The notes under the pieces are model-generated. The model did no database searches. It saw nothing but the letters and a program-made list of their open reading frames with translations, and had not been told where the DNA came from. The translations under genes and the position numbers were made by a program. Below, in pieces: positions 54,806 through 63,273 of a DNA stretch of 64,000 nt (its first letter is position 1; each line of letters starts with the position of its first letter). Source of the DNA: Calothrix sp. NIES-2098 (GTDB taxonomy: Bacteria; Cyanobacteriota; Cyanobacteriia; Cyanobacteriales; Nostocaceae). Location of the stretch: the NCBI GenBank assembly GCA_002368175.1, contig AP018172.1, positions 6,823,001-6,887,000 on the forward strand, read 5' to 3'.

Positions 54806-55564
54806 CTACTCTTGACTTCCCTGAGGAATCACAATGTAACCAGTAGTGCGATCGCCTAATACTAAGTTACGTTGCTCGCCCCAATACCACCAGTGTGCAG
54901 CCACATAAGCACAGATGAGGCTATCTAATCGATCTTCAACGGCTTTAAGTGCTGCACCTGTGTTGGGAATTTCTGGGATAAACGTAGACGCGCCAGCGGC
55001 TTGCCGTAGGCTACCACCCAGACGCAGAGGTGGTTGGAGAGTAGGCAGGATATCAACAATATAATTGTAGAGTCTGATGAGTTCTAAGCGGCGCTCGCGC
55101 AAGCGTCCTTTTTTATATTTGAGGATGCATTCTAAATTGAATAAATGAACTATAGCCGGATGCGGAAAAACTTCTATTTGATATCTGCCGAGTGTTTGGG
55201 GTTTTATAGTTGGTGCGTGGGCAAAACCACGAAATTCTAATTCTAAACCAAAGTTGACGGTACGCTCGGCAAAGGCTAAACCCAAATTAGCTGGGTAGCA
55301 TCCTGCATGATATTTACCAAAGTATTTATGACTGAGTTTGTCTGGTAGGCGACTCCCGCTAGCATTAGGGATGAGAGTAGGTGCGTCTACAGCAATGATT
55401 GCTGGTGCATCTGGATGCACGTAAGTATCGATCCAGTTGAGGATATCTGCGATCGCTTCTTTACGGTCTAAATCAATAATTTTTAATTCTCCATCTATTA
55501 ATTCTAAGCAGCAGAGTCCACTTGGTTGCGATTTCCAACCTAAATCAATGCCGAGAAATTTCAT
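54806..55564 (-). CDS. DUF429-domain protein
   Basis: A 252-residue DUF429 protein. It starts MKFLGIDLGWKSQPSGLCCL, an RNase-H-like/actin-like first strand, with IIAVDAPTLIPNASGSRLPD and a later EDRLDSLICAYVAAHWWYW. Nucleic-acid processing has been proposed for the family but is unproven. Residues around GSLRQAAGASTFIPE are encoded by 54981-55015, a GC-rich string (CGCCAGCGGCTTGCC) that resembles a dispersed cyanobacterial repeat and may be an in-frame insertion. Convergent with the cupin gene by 34 bp. Confidence 0.86.
   Translation of the reverse strand: MKFLGIDLGWKSQPSGLCCLELIDGELKIIDLDRKEAIADILNWIDTYVHPDAPAIIAVDAPTLIPNASGSRLPDKLSHKYFGKYHAGCYPANLGLAFAERTVNFGLELEFRGFAHAPTIKPQTLGRYQIEVFPHPAIVHLFNLECILKYKKGRLRERRLELIRLYNYIVDILPTLQPPLRLGGSLRQAAGASTFIPEIPNTGAALKAVEDRLDSLICAYVAAHWWYWGEQRNLVLGDRTTGYIVIPQGSQE
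54981..55015. repeat. Candidate small dispersed repeat within the DUF429 gene
   Basis: The segment contains GTAGACGCGCCAGCGGCTTG followed by CCGTAGGC, unlike the AT-rich surroundings, and resembles small dispersed repeats of Nostoc-type genomes as remembered. Related text occurs near 50379 (GCGTAGCGGCTTG). Its in-frame position adds about 11-12 residues. Confidence 0.4.
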
Positions 55565-55667
55565 TGCCCAGCAGCCAATTACTTACAAAATGTTCAGCCT
55601 TATCTTACAGTTTGAAGTCATCTGTTTTGAAATTAAATTCACAATGTTTTTTAGCTCTAACTAAAAT

Positions 55668-55695
55668 CTCCTCTACCCTGTTGCAGGGGGAGGAG
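55668..55695 (-). terminator. Imperfect hairpin, probable terminator of the PEP-CTERM gene
   Basis: CTCCTCTACCCTG (55668-55680) pairs imperfectly with CAGGGGGAGGAG (55684-55695). On the minus strand it is followed by ATTTTAG, a short T-run. It lies 131 bp past the 55827 stop. Confidence 0.4.
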
Positions 55696-55826
55696 AAGTT
55701 GGACAAGTATTATATTTATTTCAACACGCGAAATCACAAGCTATTGAAAATTTCTCAGAAAATTAGATGCACCTTTAATGTTTTAACTCAGAGATGATAT
55801 AAACATATTCTTGAAACAGGAGAAAC

Positions 55827-56708
55827 TCAACCCAATACACGCTGCTTTCTACGCAGCTGATGTTGCTGGCCCATGACGAAAGTTAAACCTGCCAAAATTA
55901 AACCAATTGCGCCTGATGATTCTGGTACAGGTTGAATATTTCCCTTAAGTGCAACTCCATCATTACCACACTCTAAGAATATATTACTGACGTAATTACC
56001 ACTACCTAATAAAGCTTTATCCAGAGAAAAGCCAACGGTATAATCTCCTAAAGCCGAGAAGTGAGAAAAATCTAGCCCAGCAGTCGTCAAATCTTGAGCA
56101 GCAAGCATGGAGATATTTCCGACTTTTGAACCTGATGCGATCGCATTTAGGATAGATGTATTGCTTGTAGTCGGGTTACTCGCAACTGTAGAGTTGTAAT
56201 AGTAGTTGTAAACATCTTGTGTAGTTGCTAAGTCTGTACCTTGGGTATTAGTCTTAGCAAATCCATGATCGTAGTACCCCTTCAAGCTGCTGTAGCCTGC
56301 GTGTTGCGCGGTGATACTCTTTGCTGCAACCCCTTTATAAACTCCAGTTGCTAGGCTATTGTCATAGTTGGCAAACCTTACACCAACGAGTTGACCGTTT
56401 TGACTAGCTGTTTGAAAGTCTTTACCTGAGAAATTAAAGAACAAGTCACCCCAACCAATGGGAGTTGAGCCATAAGTAGTGCCTGTCAAAGGCATTCCAC
56501 CTGTCAGAGCGACATAAATTTTGTCACCTGAATCTTTAATTGCCATACCTTTGATGTCGTAGGTGTTACCACCAGAGCCATCACCAACTGCGTCAATACC
56601 ATAGTTCCAGCCGTTGTATAGTTGTCCAGCATTTGCCTGTTGACCAGACAATGTTAGAACACCCATGCTTAAGGCTGTAGTAGCAAGAAGCAATTTTAAG
56701 TTACGCAT
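55827..56708 (-). CDS. PEP-CTERM-type exosortase-dependent surface protein
   Basis: A 293-residue exported protein. The signal peptide is LLLATTALSMGVLTLSGQQANA with likely cleavage after ANA (residue ~27). The mature domain contains LYNGWNYGIDAVGDGSGGN and many Gly/Tyr/Asn residues, resembling cyanobacterial exosortase substrates (XDD-type). The C-terminus has a sorting tripartite signal: VPESS (in place of VPEP), a hydrophobic helix GAIGLILAGLTFVMG, then basic RRKQR. An exosortase must exist elsewhere. It precedes the minus-strand terminator hairpin and lies next to the subtilase gene. Confidence 0.88.
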   Translation of the reverse strand: MRNLKLLLATTALSMGVLTLSGQQANAGQLYNGWNYGIDAVGDGSGGNTYDIKGMAIKDSGDKIYVALTGGMPLTGTTYGSTPIGWGDLFFNFSGKDFQTASQNGQLVGVRFANYDNSLATGVYKGVAAKSITAQHAGYSSLKGYYDHGFAKTNTQGTDLATTQDVYNYYYNSTVASNPTTSNTSILNAIASGSKVGNISMLAAQDLTTAGLDFSHFSALGDYTVGFSLDKALLGSGNYVSNIFLECGNDGVALKGNIQPVPESSGAIGLILAGLTFVMGQQHQLRRKQRVLG

Positions 56709-57138
56709 TGTGTCAAGCCTACTTTTATAGGCAGTGATAGTTTTATCTTGCCAATAGCGTAATCAAGTTTGCATCAATTCTGTAATGATAAAAATAAGGC
56801 TTTTTTCATAAAGAAGAAAAACATTTTTCTTCAAAAACAACCTTTATGCCAGTGTTTTCTCTAAATAATTGCAACAAATAGTAACTATACTAGCTTGATT
56901 GATGCCAAATACATATTGATTTTATGTGGCTCAATAAAGTTATATCACTATCCCCAGGCAACAGGGAATGGGGAACAAGGGAAAGAAGCAATATTAAGAA
57001 CGCAGCGAAACTACTGCGGCTTCAGGGTTTACCGCATAAGTAAATTTTTCAAGACAAATTTTGTATTGGAACTGGCTTTCGGAGTTTGGCTTGCTGTGAA
57101 TGTGTCTGTCAAATTGTTTTTTCCAATTAGCAAAATTT
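56709..57138. other. Intergenic region, 430 bp
   Basis: Upstream region of the PEP-CTERM gene and downstream of the subtilase. It contains a purine-rich GGGAATGGGGAACAAGGG string near 56965, common in cyanobacterial spacers. No gene or strong terminator was recognised. Confidence 0.45.
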
Positions 57139-59796
57139 CTAGACAATAATTATGTCAGTAGTAGGAATTAAGCCAGTATTAGGACTGAGGCTAGCAAACT
57201 GAATTGTACTTGTCCCAGTATTAAAGCTTAAAGCGCCTGTATTGGTTTGGTAGCTGAACTTATTAATATCTGTAGCAGTGATTCCATAGCCAGAGCCATT
57301 AATCTGAATTTTATCTCCAGCTTGACGAGAAAAATCTGCGATCTGATCGATACCTTCTGATACAGAATTGAAGACAAAAATATCGGCTCCCGCACCACCT
57401 GTGAGGGTGTCCCAACCAGAACCACCTGTGAGGGTATCGTTACCAGAACCGCCGATCAAGGTGTCATTCCCATTACCACCGATGAGAATGTCATTGTAAT
57501 TAGAACTAATGACAGTCTCAATGCTAGTAAGTGTATCGGTGCTGCCTAGTCCATCGTTAGCTCTACCAGTTTTCAAGTTAACGTTGACGCCACTATTAGC
57601 ATTTTGATAAGAAGCAGTATCGTTACCATCTCCACCATTGAGAGTGTCATTGCCAGAACTACCATTGAGGGTATCATTCCCCACACCACCCTCAAGGCTG
57701 TCATTCCCTAAATTACCATTGAGGTTGTCGTTACCAGCATCGCCTTTGAGATTATCGTTCCCTACACCACCATTAAGGGAGTCATTGCCATTTTGTCCGT
57801 AGAGAAGGTCGTCACCATCTTCGCCATTGATGCTGTCGTTACCATCCTCGCCAAAAATAGTGTCATTACCAAGACCACCTGAGAGGTTATCATTACCAGC
57901 ACCGCCATAGATGGAATTATTATCGGCATTACCTGAAATCGCGTCACTATTGCTAGTACCGTAAGCTGTGTTTGTGGGAATTAGCTCAATGTAGTTGAGA
58001 TTAAAATTATCTGTGAGCATTTCCACACGCAGTTCATGGCTACCTGCACTTAAGCTCAGTCCTTGTGTAATCACATCAGTCCAAGCTTGATATCCTCCTG
58101 TGTAACCAAAACTGAGGATTCGCTCTTGTTGATTATCAATTGAAGTTTTAAATTGTTTTTGAGTATTTTCAGCAGTAGAGACTCTGGCTACAAGGTTATA
58201 AAATCCCTTTTCTGGTATCTTCAAATCGTAGGTGAGCCATTCTCCAGCCTTGACCCAACCTATATTGTAGCCGCCACCTACATCACTGGTATTCTCAATA
58301 TCTACATTTAAATCTTTGCGATATTGGCTACCTGAATTATTAGGCGTTGTATCGTAGGCGTTTTTGTAATTCTCTGCTTCAATGTGAATTGTAGATTCGG
58401 CAGATGTACCTCCAGAATTGGTTGATACACTGTCAGGCTTTGCTTGATTATTGCCAACAACCTTTTGATAGGCATTTAGCACATTCAAGCGACCCCCAGT
58501 GTTAATTTTGCCTTGCAAAGAATTAACTTTATCAACCGTTGATAGCAAGGCGTATCTCAGATCTAAAACACCCAGATTAGGGTTAGCAGCTAACAGTAAT
58601 GCCGCAGCACCACTAACAAAAGGAACAGCCATTGATGTGCCATTCCACTTAGCATATTGATTATTGGGAAATGTGCTGTAGATATCTACCCCAGGTGCAG
58701 CTAAATCTACCGAATTTGCACCGTAGTTAGAGAAATAGGCCAGCTGGTCATTTTGATCTGTAGCTGTAACAGAAATGATATTTGGAAGATCGTAGCTTGC
58801 AGGATAATGTGGTTCGGTATCAATATTGCGATTGCTATTACCGGCTGCTGCTATAACTAAAACGCCTTTACTGTATGCATAGTTAAGAGCATCATATTGA
58901 GCTTGATCGAAAGCGCTGGAACCAAAACTGAGATTGATGATTTTGGCTCCGTTATCTACAGCGTAATAGATACCTTTCGGAACATCCCATAAATACCCTT
59001 CTGGGTCACTTGCCCGGAAATGCTTCGTAGCCATAATGGAGACATTTGGACTAACCCCGATAACACCTAGTCCGTTATTCCCTACAGCACCGATTATTCC
59101 TGCAACGTGAGTTCCATGGCCACCTTTTGGGTCATTGTCATTCGGATCGCTATCTCCATCGCCAAAGTCCCAACCGTGAATACCATTGGGGTTCCAGATA
59201 TTAGCAGCTAAGTCAGGGTGATTGTAATCAACACCAGTATCAACTACAGCCACAACAACATTCTTGCTGCCTTTGGTATAGTCCCATACGGCTGGTGCTT
59301 GAATCTTCTTTAAACCCCAGAGATTGTCACTGGTATAATATGAGTCGTTTGGCGACCAGTCGGGCGTTACTGCGTTATCTGCATTGAGTTTGATAGGACT
59401 TGTTTGAAAGTCATTTTTAGTAATGATAGGGACATTTGGCCTGACTGCTATGTGAGTTCTATGCCCTTTGAATGAGCGATCGCCTATGGGAGAATTATCT
59501 CTAATGCCAAAGTCCCAACGGCGAACATCATCACTTGTAGTTCCAGCTATGTCTGTGGAATTAGCCCAGGTGTTAGCAGCTAAATTGGGGTGATTGTAGT
59601 TAACATCAGCCACAACTAAATTACTGCTGTCTTCGGTATAGTCCGATGCCACTGTGGCATCAATTTTATTTAATTCCCAAAGACCGCTTAATCGCCAGTC
59701 GGGCAATACTGCGTCGTTATTTGCATTTGTCTCTGGGTGAGTGTTTCGCAGGTAATCGCTCATCCTGAAATGAGCATCGTTATCTCGGTTCCGCAT
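57139..59796 (-). CDS. Subtilase (S8) with degenerate duplicated N-terminus, CBM6 and RTX repeats
   Basis: An 885-residue probable secreted protease. The active S8 domain spans ~155-450: Asp186 (VVDTGVDYNHPDL), His227 (GGHGTHVAG), oxyanion Asn320 (AAAGNSN) and Ser388 (GTSMAVP). A CBM6-like domain follows (~470-608; HIEAENYKNA, GYNIGWVKAGEWLTYDL). Then come RTX-type GGxGxD repeats (~615-840; GGAGNDNLSGG, GNDTIFGEDG) that should bind Ca2+, and a C-terminal secretion-type region. No signal peptide is seen, so type I secretion is likely. Unusually, residues ~39-129 are a decayed copy of 159-258 that lacks the catalytic Asp motif (VADVNYNHPN). Probable function: degradation of polymer-bound extracellular protein. 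Confidence 0.92.
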   Translation of the reverse strand: MRNRDNDAHFRMSDYLRNTHPETNANNDAVLPDWRLSGLWELNKIDATVASDYTEDSSNLVVADVNYNHPNLAANTWANSTDIAGTTSDDVRRWDFGIRDNSPIGDRSFKGHRTHIAVRPNVPIITKNDFQTSPIKLNADNAVTPDWSPNDSYYTSDNLWGLKKIQAPAVWDYTKGSKNVVVAVVDTGVDYNHPDLAANIWNPNGIHGWDFGDGDSDPNDNDPKGGHGTHVAGIIGAVGNNGLGVIGVSPNVSIMATKHFRASDPEGYLWDVPKGIYYAVDNGAKIINLSFGSSAFDQAQYDALNYAYSKGVLVIAAAGNSNRNIDTEPHYPASYDLPNIISVTATDQNDQLAYFSNYGANSVDLAAPGVDIYSTFPNNQYAKWNGTSMAVPFVSGAAALLLAANPNLGVLDLRYALLSTVDKVNSLQGKINTGGRLNVLNAYQKVVGNNQAKPDSVSTNSGGTSAESTIHIEAENYKNAYDTTPNNSGSQYRKDLNVDIENTSDVGGGYNIGWVKAGEWLTYDLKIPEKGFYNLVARVSTAENTQKQFKTSIDNQQERILSFGYTGGYQAWTDVITQGLSLSAGSHELRVEMLTDNFNLNYIELIPTNTAYGTSNSDAISGNADNNSIYGGAGNDNLSGGLGNDTIFGEDGNDSINGEDGDDLLYGQNGNDSLNGGVGNDNLKGDAGNDNLNGNLGNDSLEGGVGNDTLNGSSGNDTLNGGDGNDTASYQNANSGVNVNLKTGRANDGLGSTDTLTSIETVISSNYNDILIGGNGNDTLIGGSGNDTLTGGSGWDTLTGGAGADIFVFNSVSEGIDQIADFSRQAGDKIQINGSGYGITATDINKFSYQTNTGALSFNTGTSTIQFASLSPNTGLIPTTDIIIV
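57390..57960 (-). repeat. RTX-encoding nonanucleotide-unit repeats
   Basis: The coding DNA shows repeated 27-bp units corresponding to GGxGNDxLx nonapeptides. The pattern GGNDTLxGG recurs in the translation. These are internal protein repeats, not an independent mobile element. A second short block lies near 57400-57500. Confidence 0.7.
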
Positions 59797-60603
59797 TGAG
59801 TGAGAAATACCTTTAAAAGTAATCTTAAAATAGAAAAAAAGCCAAGAAAATTTTATTCAAGAGAGAAAACTCTGCCAAGTATTTCCAGAAGAACTAAATA
59901 AGCAAAGTTAGGACTTATTGTAGTTTCTGATTACTCGCTTAAGTATAGGAATTCATACTTACTTTAGAGAGGATTCAGTTGTTAGTTCTTCCGACGTAAT
60001 TAGCAACGTGCTAATTATATTTGTATCTTTTTTTAGGAATAAATTTAAATTTTGGAAAAATTCTTGTTAGAAACATATCATGTAATTTAAAGCACGTCAA
60101 TCAAAAAGTATGCGTCTGGGATCGGGGCTGAGTATAAGCAAAGACGCTTACAAGGTATAGCTTGGGGGAACTAAAATCTCAACCAAGATGTGGTATAAAA
60201 TTTCAAGAAAGAAAAAAGTAAGATGTAAAATAGCCCGATCATGCCAATTTCTAAAACATATTACTGGCTTACTAGAGTAAAGAAGCAAGACTGCTCTTTG
60301 CTTAGTCTGTCTAATTGAAAAAATTAAAGATAGGAAGTGTGGTACTGCTGGATCGCACTCAAAACTAATACCAAGGCAGGCAAGTATCCAGCTTAATATT
60401 AGCTAAATATTATGTCAGAATTTTTCCCTAAGTAAGTATATACGTAGGCTGATTTCTGCTGTATTATATGGGGAAAAATTGTAGAAACGATCTTGAAGCT
60501 TAATACTTAAAGTAGAACTCAAAATAAAACAGATATAGTCAAAAAGTAAGGCGATCGCACTCATCTTACACTTCCAAGAGCGATCGCCTCAAAAATCACC
60601 TAT
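59797..60603. other. Intergenic region, 807 bp, between subtilase and radical SAM genes
   Basis: It holds the promoter of the subtilase (minus) at its left end and the terminator at 60549-60589 at its right end. Otherwise AT-rich, with no gene, tRNA or known RNA seen. Confidence 0.5.
60549..60589 (-). terminator. HIP1-containing hairpin after the radical SAM gene
   Basis: AGGCGATCGC (60549-60558) and GCGATCGCCT (60580-60589) are exact complements built around two HIP1 octamers with a 21-nt loop. On the minus strand it is followed by TTACTTTTTG, a T-run. It lies 14 bp after the 60604 stop. Confidence 0.65.
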
Positions 60604-62172
60604 CTAACTCACAGTCTCTAGCTGGTAAGTCACTTTCTCTTGTTGTTGCTGCTGCTTTAAATCTGCTAGTTTAGCTTGTAACTGCGCCCTAACTTCATAG
60701 CGGTAATTGAAGAAATGTTCGCCAACACCTAAGGTTGTTAGGTAATCATATAGCAAACGGGGTTTAACAAGCGCGATCGCTATTAATTGCCACCAGAACC
60801 GCCACCTTGTTGAACGTACCACACCCTGTCGCCAGCAAATAGCTGAAAACAGACGAATCTCATGCAAAGTTATTTTACGCTGAGTTTTCCCCCGCCACCC
60901 GTTCATCATCATAAAGTGGCGGAAAGTGCGTTTCAAGTAAGGCATGGGTTCATAGATGTTCCAAAACGCTTGGATGTATTCTTCTGTAATTTCCTCCACT
61001 GGGCGCGTTGGGGTAAAGTTCATCAGTGCGCCTTGGTGGAAAGTTCCCAAACCATCAACCAATCGCCCTTCCTGCTGAAGACGATTCCACATCGCAGTAT
61101 TTTGTAATGCTTGCAGCATACTAAACTGCCCTTGAGGAATGCCAGTCTCCTCAATAAATTCTCGAATTCGTTCTCCCGCACCAGGACGTTCGTTATCAAA
61201 GCCGATGATAAAACCAGACATAATCTGCAATCCTGCTTTGGTAATTTTGTGGCAAGATTCAATTAAGCTTTTACGTGTATTCTGGACTTTGTGAATCCCC
61301 AAAAGACTATCTGTATCTGGGGTTTCGATACCCATAAATACTAGGGTGAAGCCAGCTTTCACCATCAACGCAATTAATTCATCATCCTCAGCTAAATTGA
61401 GTGAAGCTTCCGTTAGCAATACAAACGGGTAATTGTGGGCTTCCATCCAGGGGATGAGGGCTTGTAAAAAAACCTTGGCGTTACGCTTATTGCCGATGAA
61501 GTTGTCATCCACAACAAACACATACCGCCGCCAGCCTAAATCGTAGATAGCTTGAAATTCCCGCAGCATTTGTTCTGGCGTCTTCGTGCGGGGTTTGCGT
61601 CCATATAAATTGATAATGTCGCAAAACTCGCATTGAAACGGACAACCACGGGAGAATTGTAATGTAATTGCCAAGTATGCATCGAGATAGAGTAAATCAA
61701 ACCGCGCAATTGGCGTTTGGGTGACATCGGGTTTTTCTGAAGAACGGAAAATTCCCCGTTCATCTCCCCGTGCCAAAGCTTCTAAAAACATGGGAATAGT
61801 GCATTCCCCTTCATCTAAAATTAGATATTGCGCTCCTGCTTCTAAAGCAAATTCAGGTACTGACGTAGGATAGGGGCCACCAACCGCTACCTTTTTACCT
61901 AACGCAACTCCCTTTTGAATTAACTCTCTAAAATCCTGTTTCTGAATAATCATCGCAGAGATGATTACCATATCGCACCAATCCCAGTCTGCATCTGTCT
62001 CTAGAGAGACATTGCGATCCACAAATCTTATTTCCCAATCGCTAGGCAGCATTGCTGCTATAGTTATTAAACCCAGTGGTGGATTAGTAGAACGTAAACC
62101 TGCCAGATCTAGTGTCTCTTGATAAGACCAAAAAGAATTGGGCATTATCGGCCAGAGTAGTAAGGCTCTCAT
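60604..62172 (-). CDS. B12-binding domain radical SAM protein (DUF4070 type)
   Basis: A 522-residue radical SAM enzyme. The N-terminal B12-binding-like Rossmann domain (~1-150) includes PPLGLITIAAMLPSDWEIRF and VAVGGPYPTS. The radical SAM core has the iron-sulfur motif FSRGCPFQCEFCD (CxxxCxxC, ~185) with IFVVDDNFIGNKR-like and TLVFMGIETPD segments. The C-terminal ~170 residues are DUF4070 (FWNIYEPMPYLKRTFRHFMM). A Gln/Glu-rich tail ends the protein. The family contains the hopanoid C-2 methylase HpnP and many others; no hopanoid gene is adjacent, so the substrate stays open. The start is ATG 62172; the frame has a GTG two codons earlier. Confidence 0.92.
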   Translation of the reverse strand: MRALLLWPIMPNSFWSYQETLDLAGLRSTNPPLGLITIAAMLPSDWEIRFVDRNVSLETDADWDWCDMVIISAMIIQKQDFRELIQKGVALGKKVAVGGPYPTSVPEFALEAGAQYLILDEGECTIPMFLEALARGDERGIFRSSEKPDVTQTPIARFDLLYLDAYLAITLQFSRGCPFQCEFCDIINLYGRKPRTKTPEQMLREFQAIYDLGWRRYVFVVDDNFIGNKRNAKVFLQALIPWMEAHNYPFVLLTEASLNLAEDDELIALMVKAGFTLVFMGIETPDTDSLLGIHKVQNTRKSLIESCHKITKAGLQIMSGFIIGFDNERPGAGERIREFIEETGIPQGQFSMLQALQNTAMWNRLQQEGRLVDGLGTFHQGALMNFTPTRPVEEITEEYIQAFWNIYEPMPYLKRTFRHFMMMNGWRGKTQRKITLHEIRLFSAICWRQGVVRSTRWRFWWQLIAIALVKPRLLYDYLTTLGVGEHFFNYRYEVRAQLQAKLADLKQQQQQEKVTYQLETVS

Positions 62173-62370
62173 CAGCACATACCCCGGAGTAGAAAAGTTA
62201 CTTATTCTCAGGTTACTGCTACTCGATTTGACGCGACTTTAACTTTTATCGACTTTTGTAAACTGAAAGTACATAAATTTTGGGAAATGGGCATTGGGCA
62301 TTGGTGATTTCCCCTTGACCCTTAATCGACTGCGATAAAATCAATTTACCCAACTATAGCGCCTGCGATC

Positions 62371-63075
62371 GTGGTTAATACCTCTCCACAACAGCCGACT
62401 CCAATCACTTCTCCTGCCTATATTCCGCCTCTTGAGAGTGGCGATCGCCTCACTCGCTCCGAATTTGAGCGCCGCTACAACGCTATGCCCAATCTCAAGA
62501 AAGCTGAATTAATTGAAGGAGTCGTTTACGTGGCATCCCCCTGGCGCTTTGAAACCCACGCCGAACCTCATGGTAATTTGATGATTTGGCTCGGAAATTA
62601 TAAAGTAGCTACGCCCGGTGTCAGACTAGGTGATAATCCAACTATACGACTAGATTTAGATAATGAACCCCAGCCTGATGCCATTCTATTAATCGATGCA
62701 GCTTGTGGTGGCTCGTCTCATCTGAGTACTGATGGTTACGTAGAAGGTGCGCCAGAATTAGTAGCAGAAGTTGCCGCCAGCAGTGCTACCAAAGATTTAT
62801 ATGAAAAAAAACGTGCTTATCGCCGCAATGGTATTCAAGAGTATATTGTTTGGCAGGTTTTTGAGCAGACTGTGAGTTGGTTCAGCTTGCAGTTAGATGA
62901 ATATGTAAGCCGGATACCGAATGCATCAGGCATCATTCAAAGTCAAATTTTTCCCGGACTGTGGCTTGATGTTTCAGCTTTAGTTACCGGAAATATGCCA
63001 CAAGTATTAGCAGTGTTGCAACAAGGACTAGCTTCAGTTGAACATCAGACATTTGTTCAGCAGTTAAACCTATAG
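62371..63075 (+). CDS. Uma2 family (DUF820) endonuclease-like protein
   Basis: A 234-residue Uma2 protein with GTG start (62371). After a Pro/Thr-rich leader (~1-25) come the family blocks LTRSEFERRYNAMPNLKKAE, LIEGVVYVASP, EPQPDAILLID and APELVAEVAASSATKDLYEKK with Glu and Lys of the nuclease-like core, and GIQEYIVWQV. It differs strongly from the first Uma2 protein (18913-19524), so the two are not recent duplicates. It is followed by an STRR and then trpS. Confidence 0.88.
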   Translation: MVNTSPQQPTPITSPAYIPPLESGDRLTRSEFERRYNAMPNLKKAELIEGVVYVASPWRFETHAEPHGNLMIWLGNYKVATPGVRLGDNPTIRLDLDNEPQPDAILLIDAACGGSSHLSTDGYVEGAPELVAEVAASSATKDLYEKKRAYRRNGIQEYIVWQVFEQTVSWFSLQLDEYVSRIPNASGIIQSQIFPGLWLDVSALVTGNMPQVLAVLQQGLASVEHQTFVQQLNL

Positions 63076-63103
63076 TCCAGAGTCAAAAAGTCCAAAGTCC
63101 AAT
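63075..63103 (+). repeat. Heptameric tandem repeat (STRR)
   Basis: GTCCAGA, GTCAAAA, then after one extra A, GTCCAAA and GTCCAAT. It begins at the last base of the Uma2 stop codon and belongs to the same class as 1553-1587. Confidence 0.7.
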
Positions 63104-63273
63104 TTTTGAACGCCAGTGTCACAAAGAAATAGGGGGATAAGGAAAGGATGACAATGTTCAATGCCCCATGCCCTCTTCCCCATGCCCACTTGCTCAAGAA
63201 AATGTCAAAATTAAATGTGTTTTGTAACCGCTGCTTTACATAGCGCGGATTTGAGATAAGTAACTGGAAATTT

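Noticed and set aside
56895..57149. 84-codon plus-strand frame between PEP-CTERM and subtilase genes
   Set aside because: Runs antisense into the end of the subtilase gene, no domain or start signal.
60604..62172. Assignment as hopanoid C-2 methylase HpnP
   Set aside because: The architecture fits, but the same architecture is shared by many other radical SAM enzymes and no hopanoid gene is adjacent.
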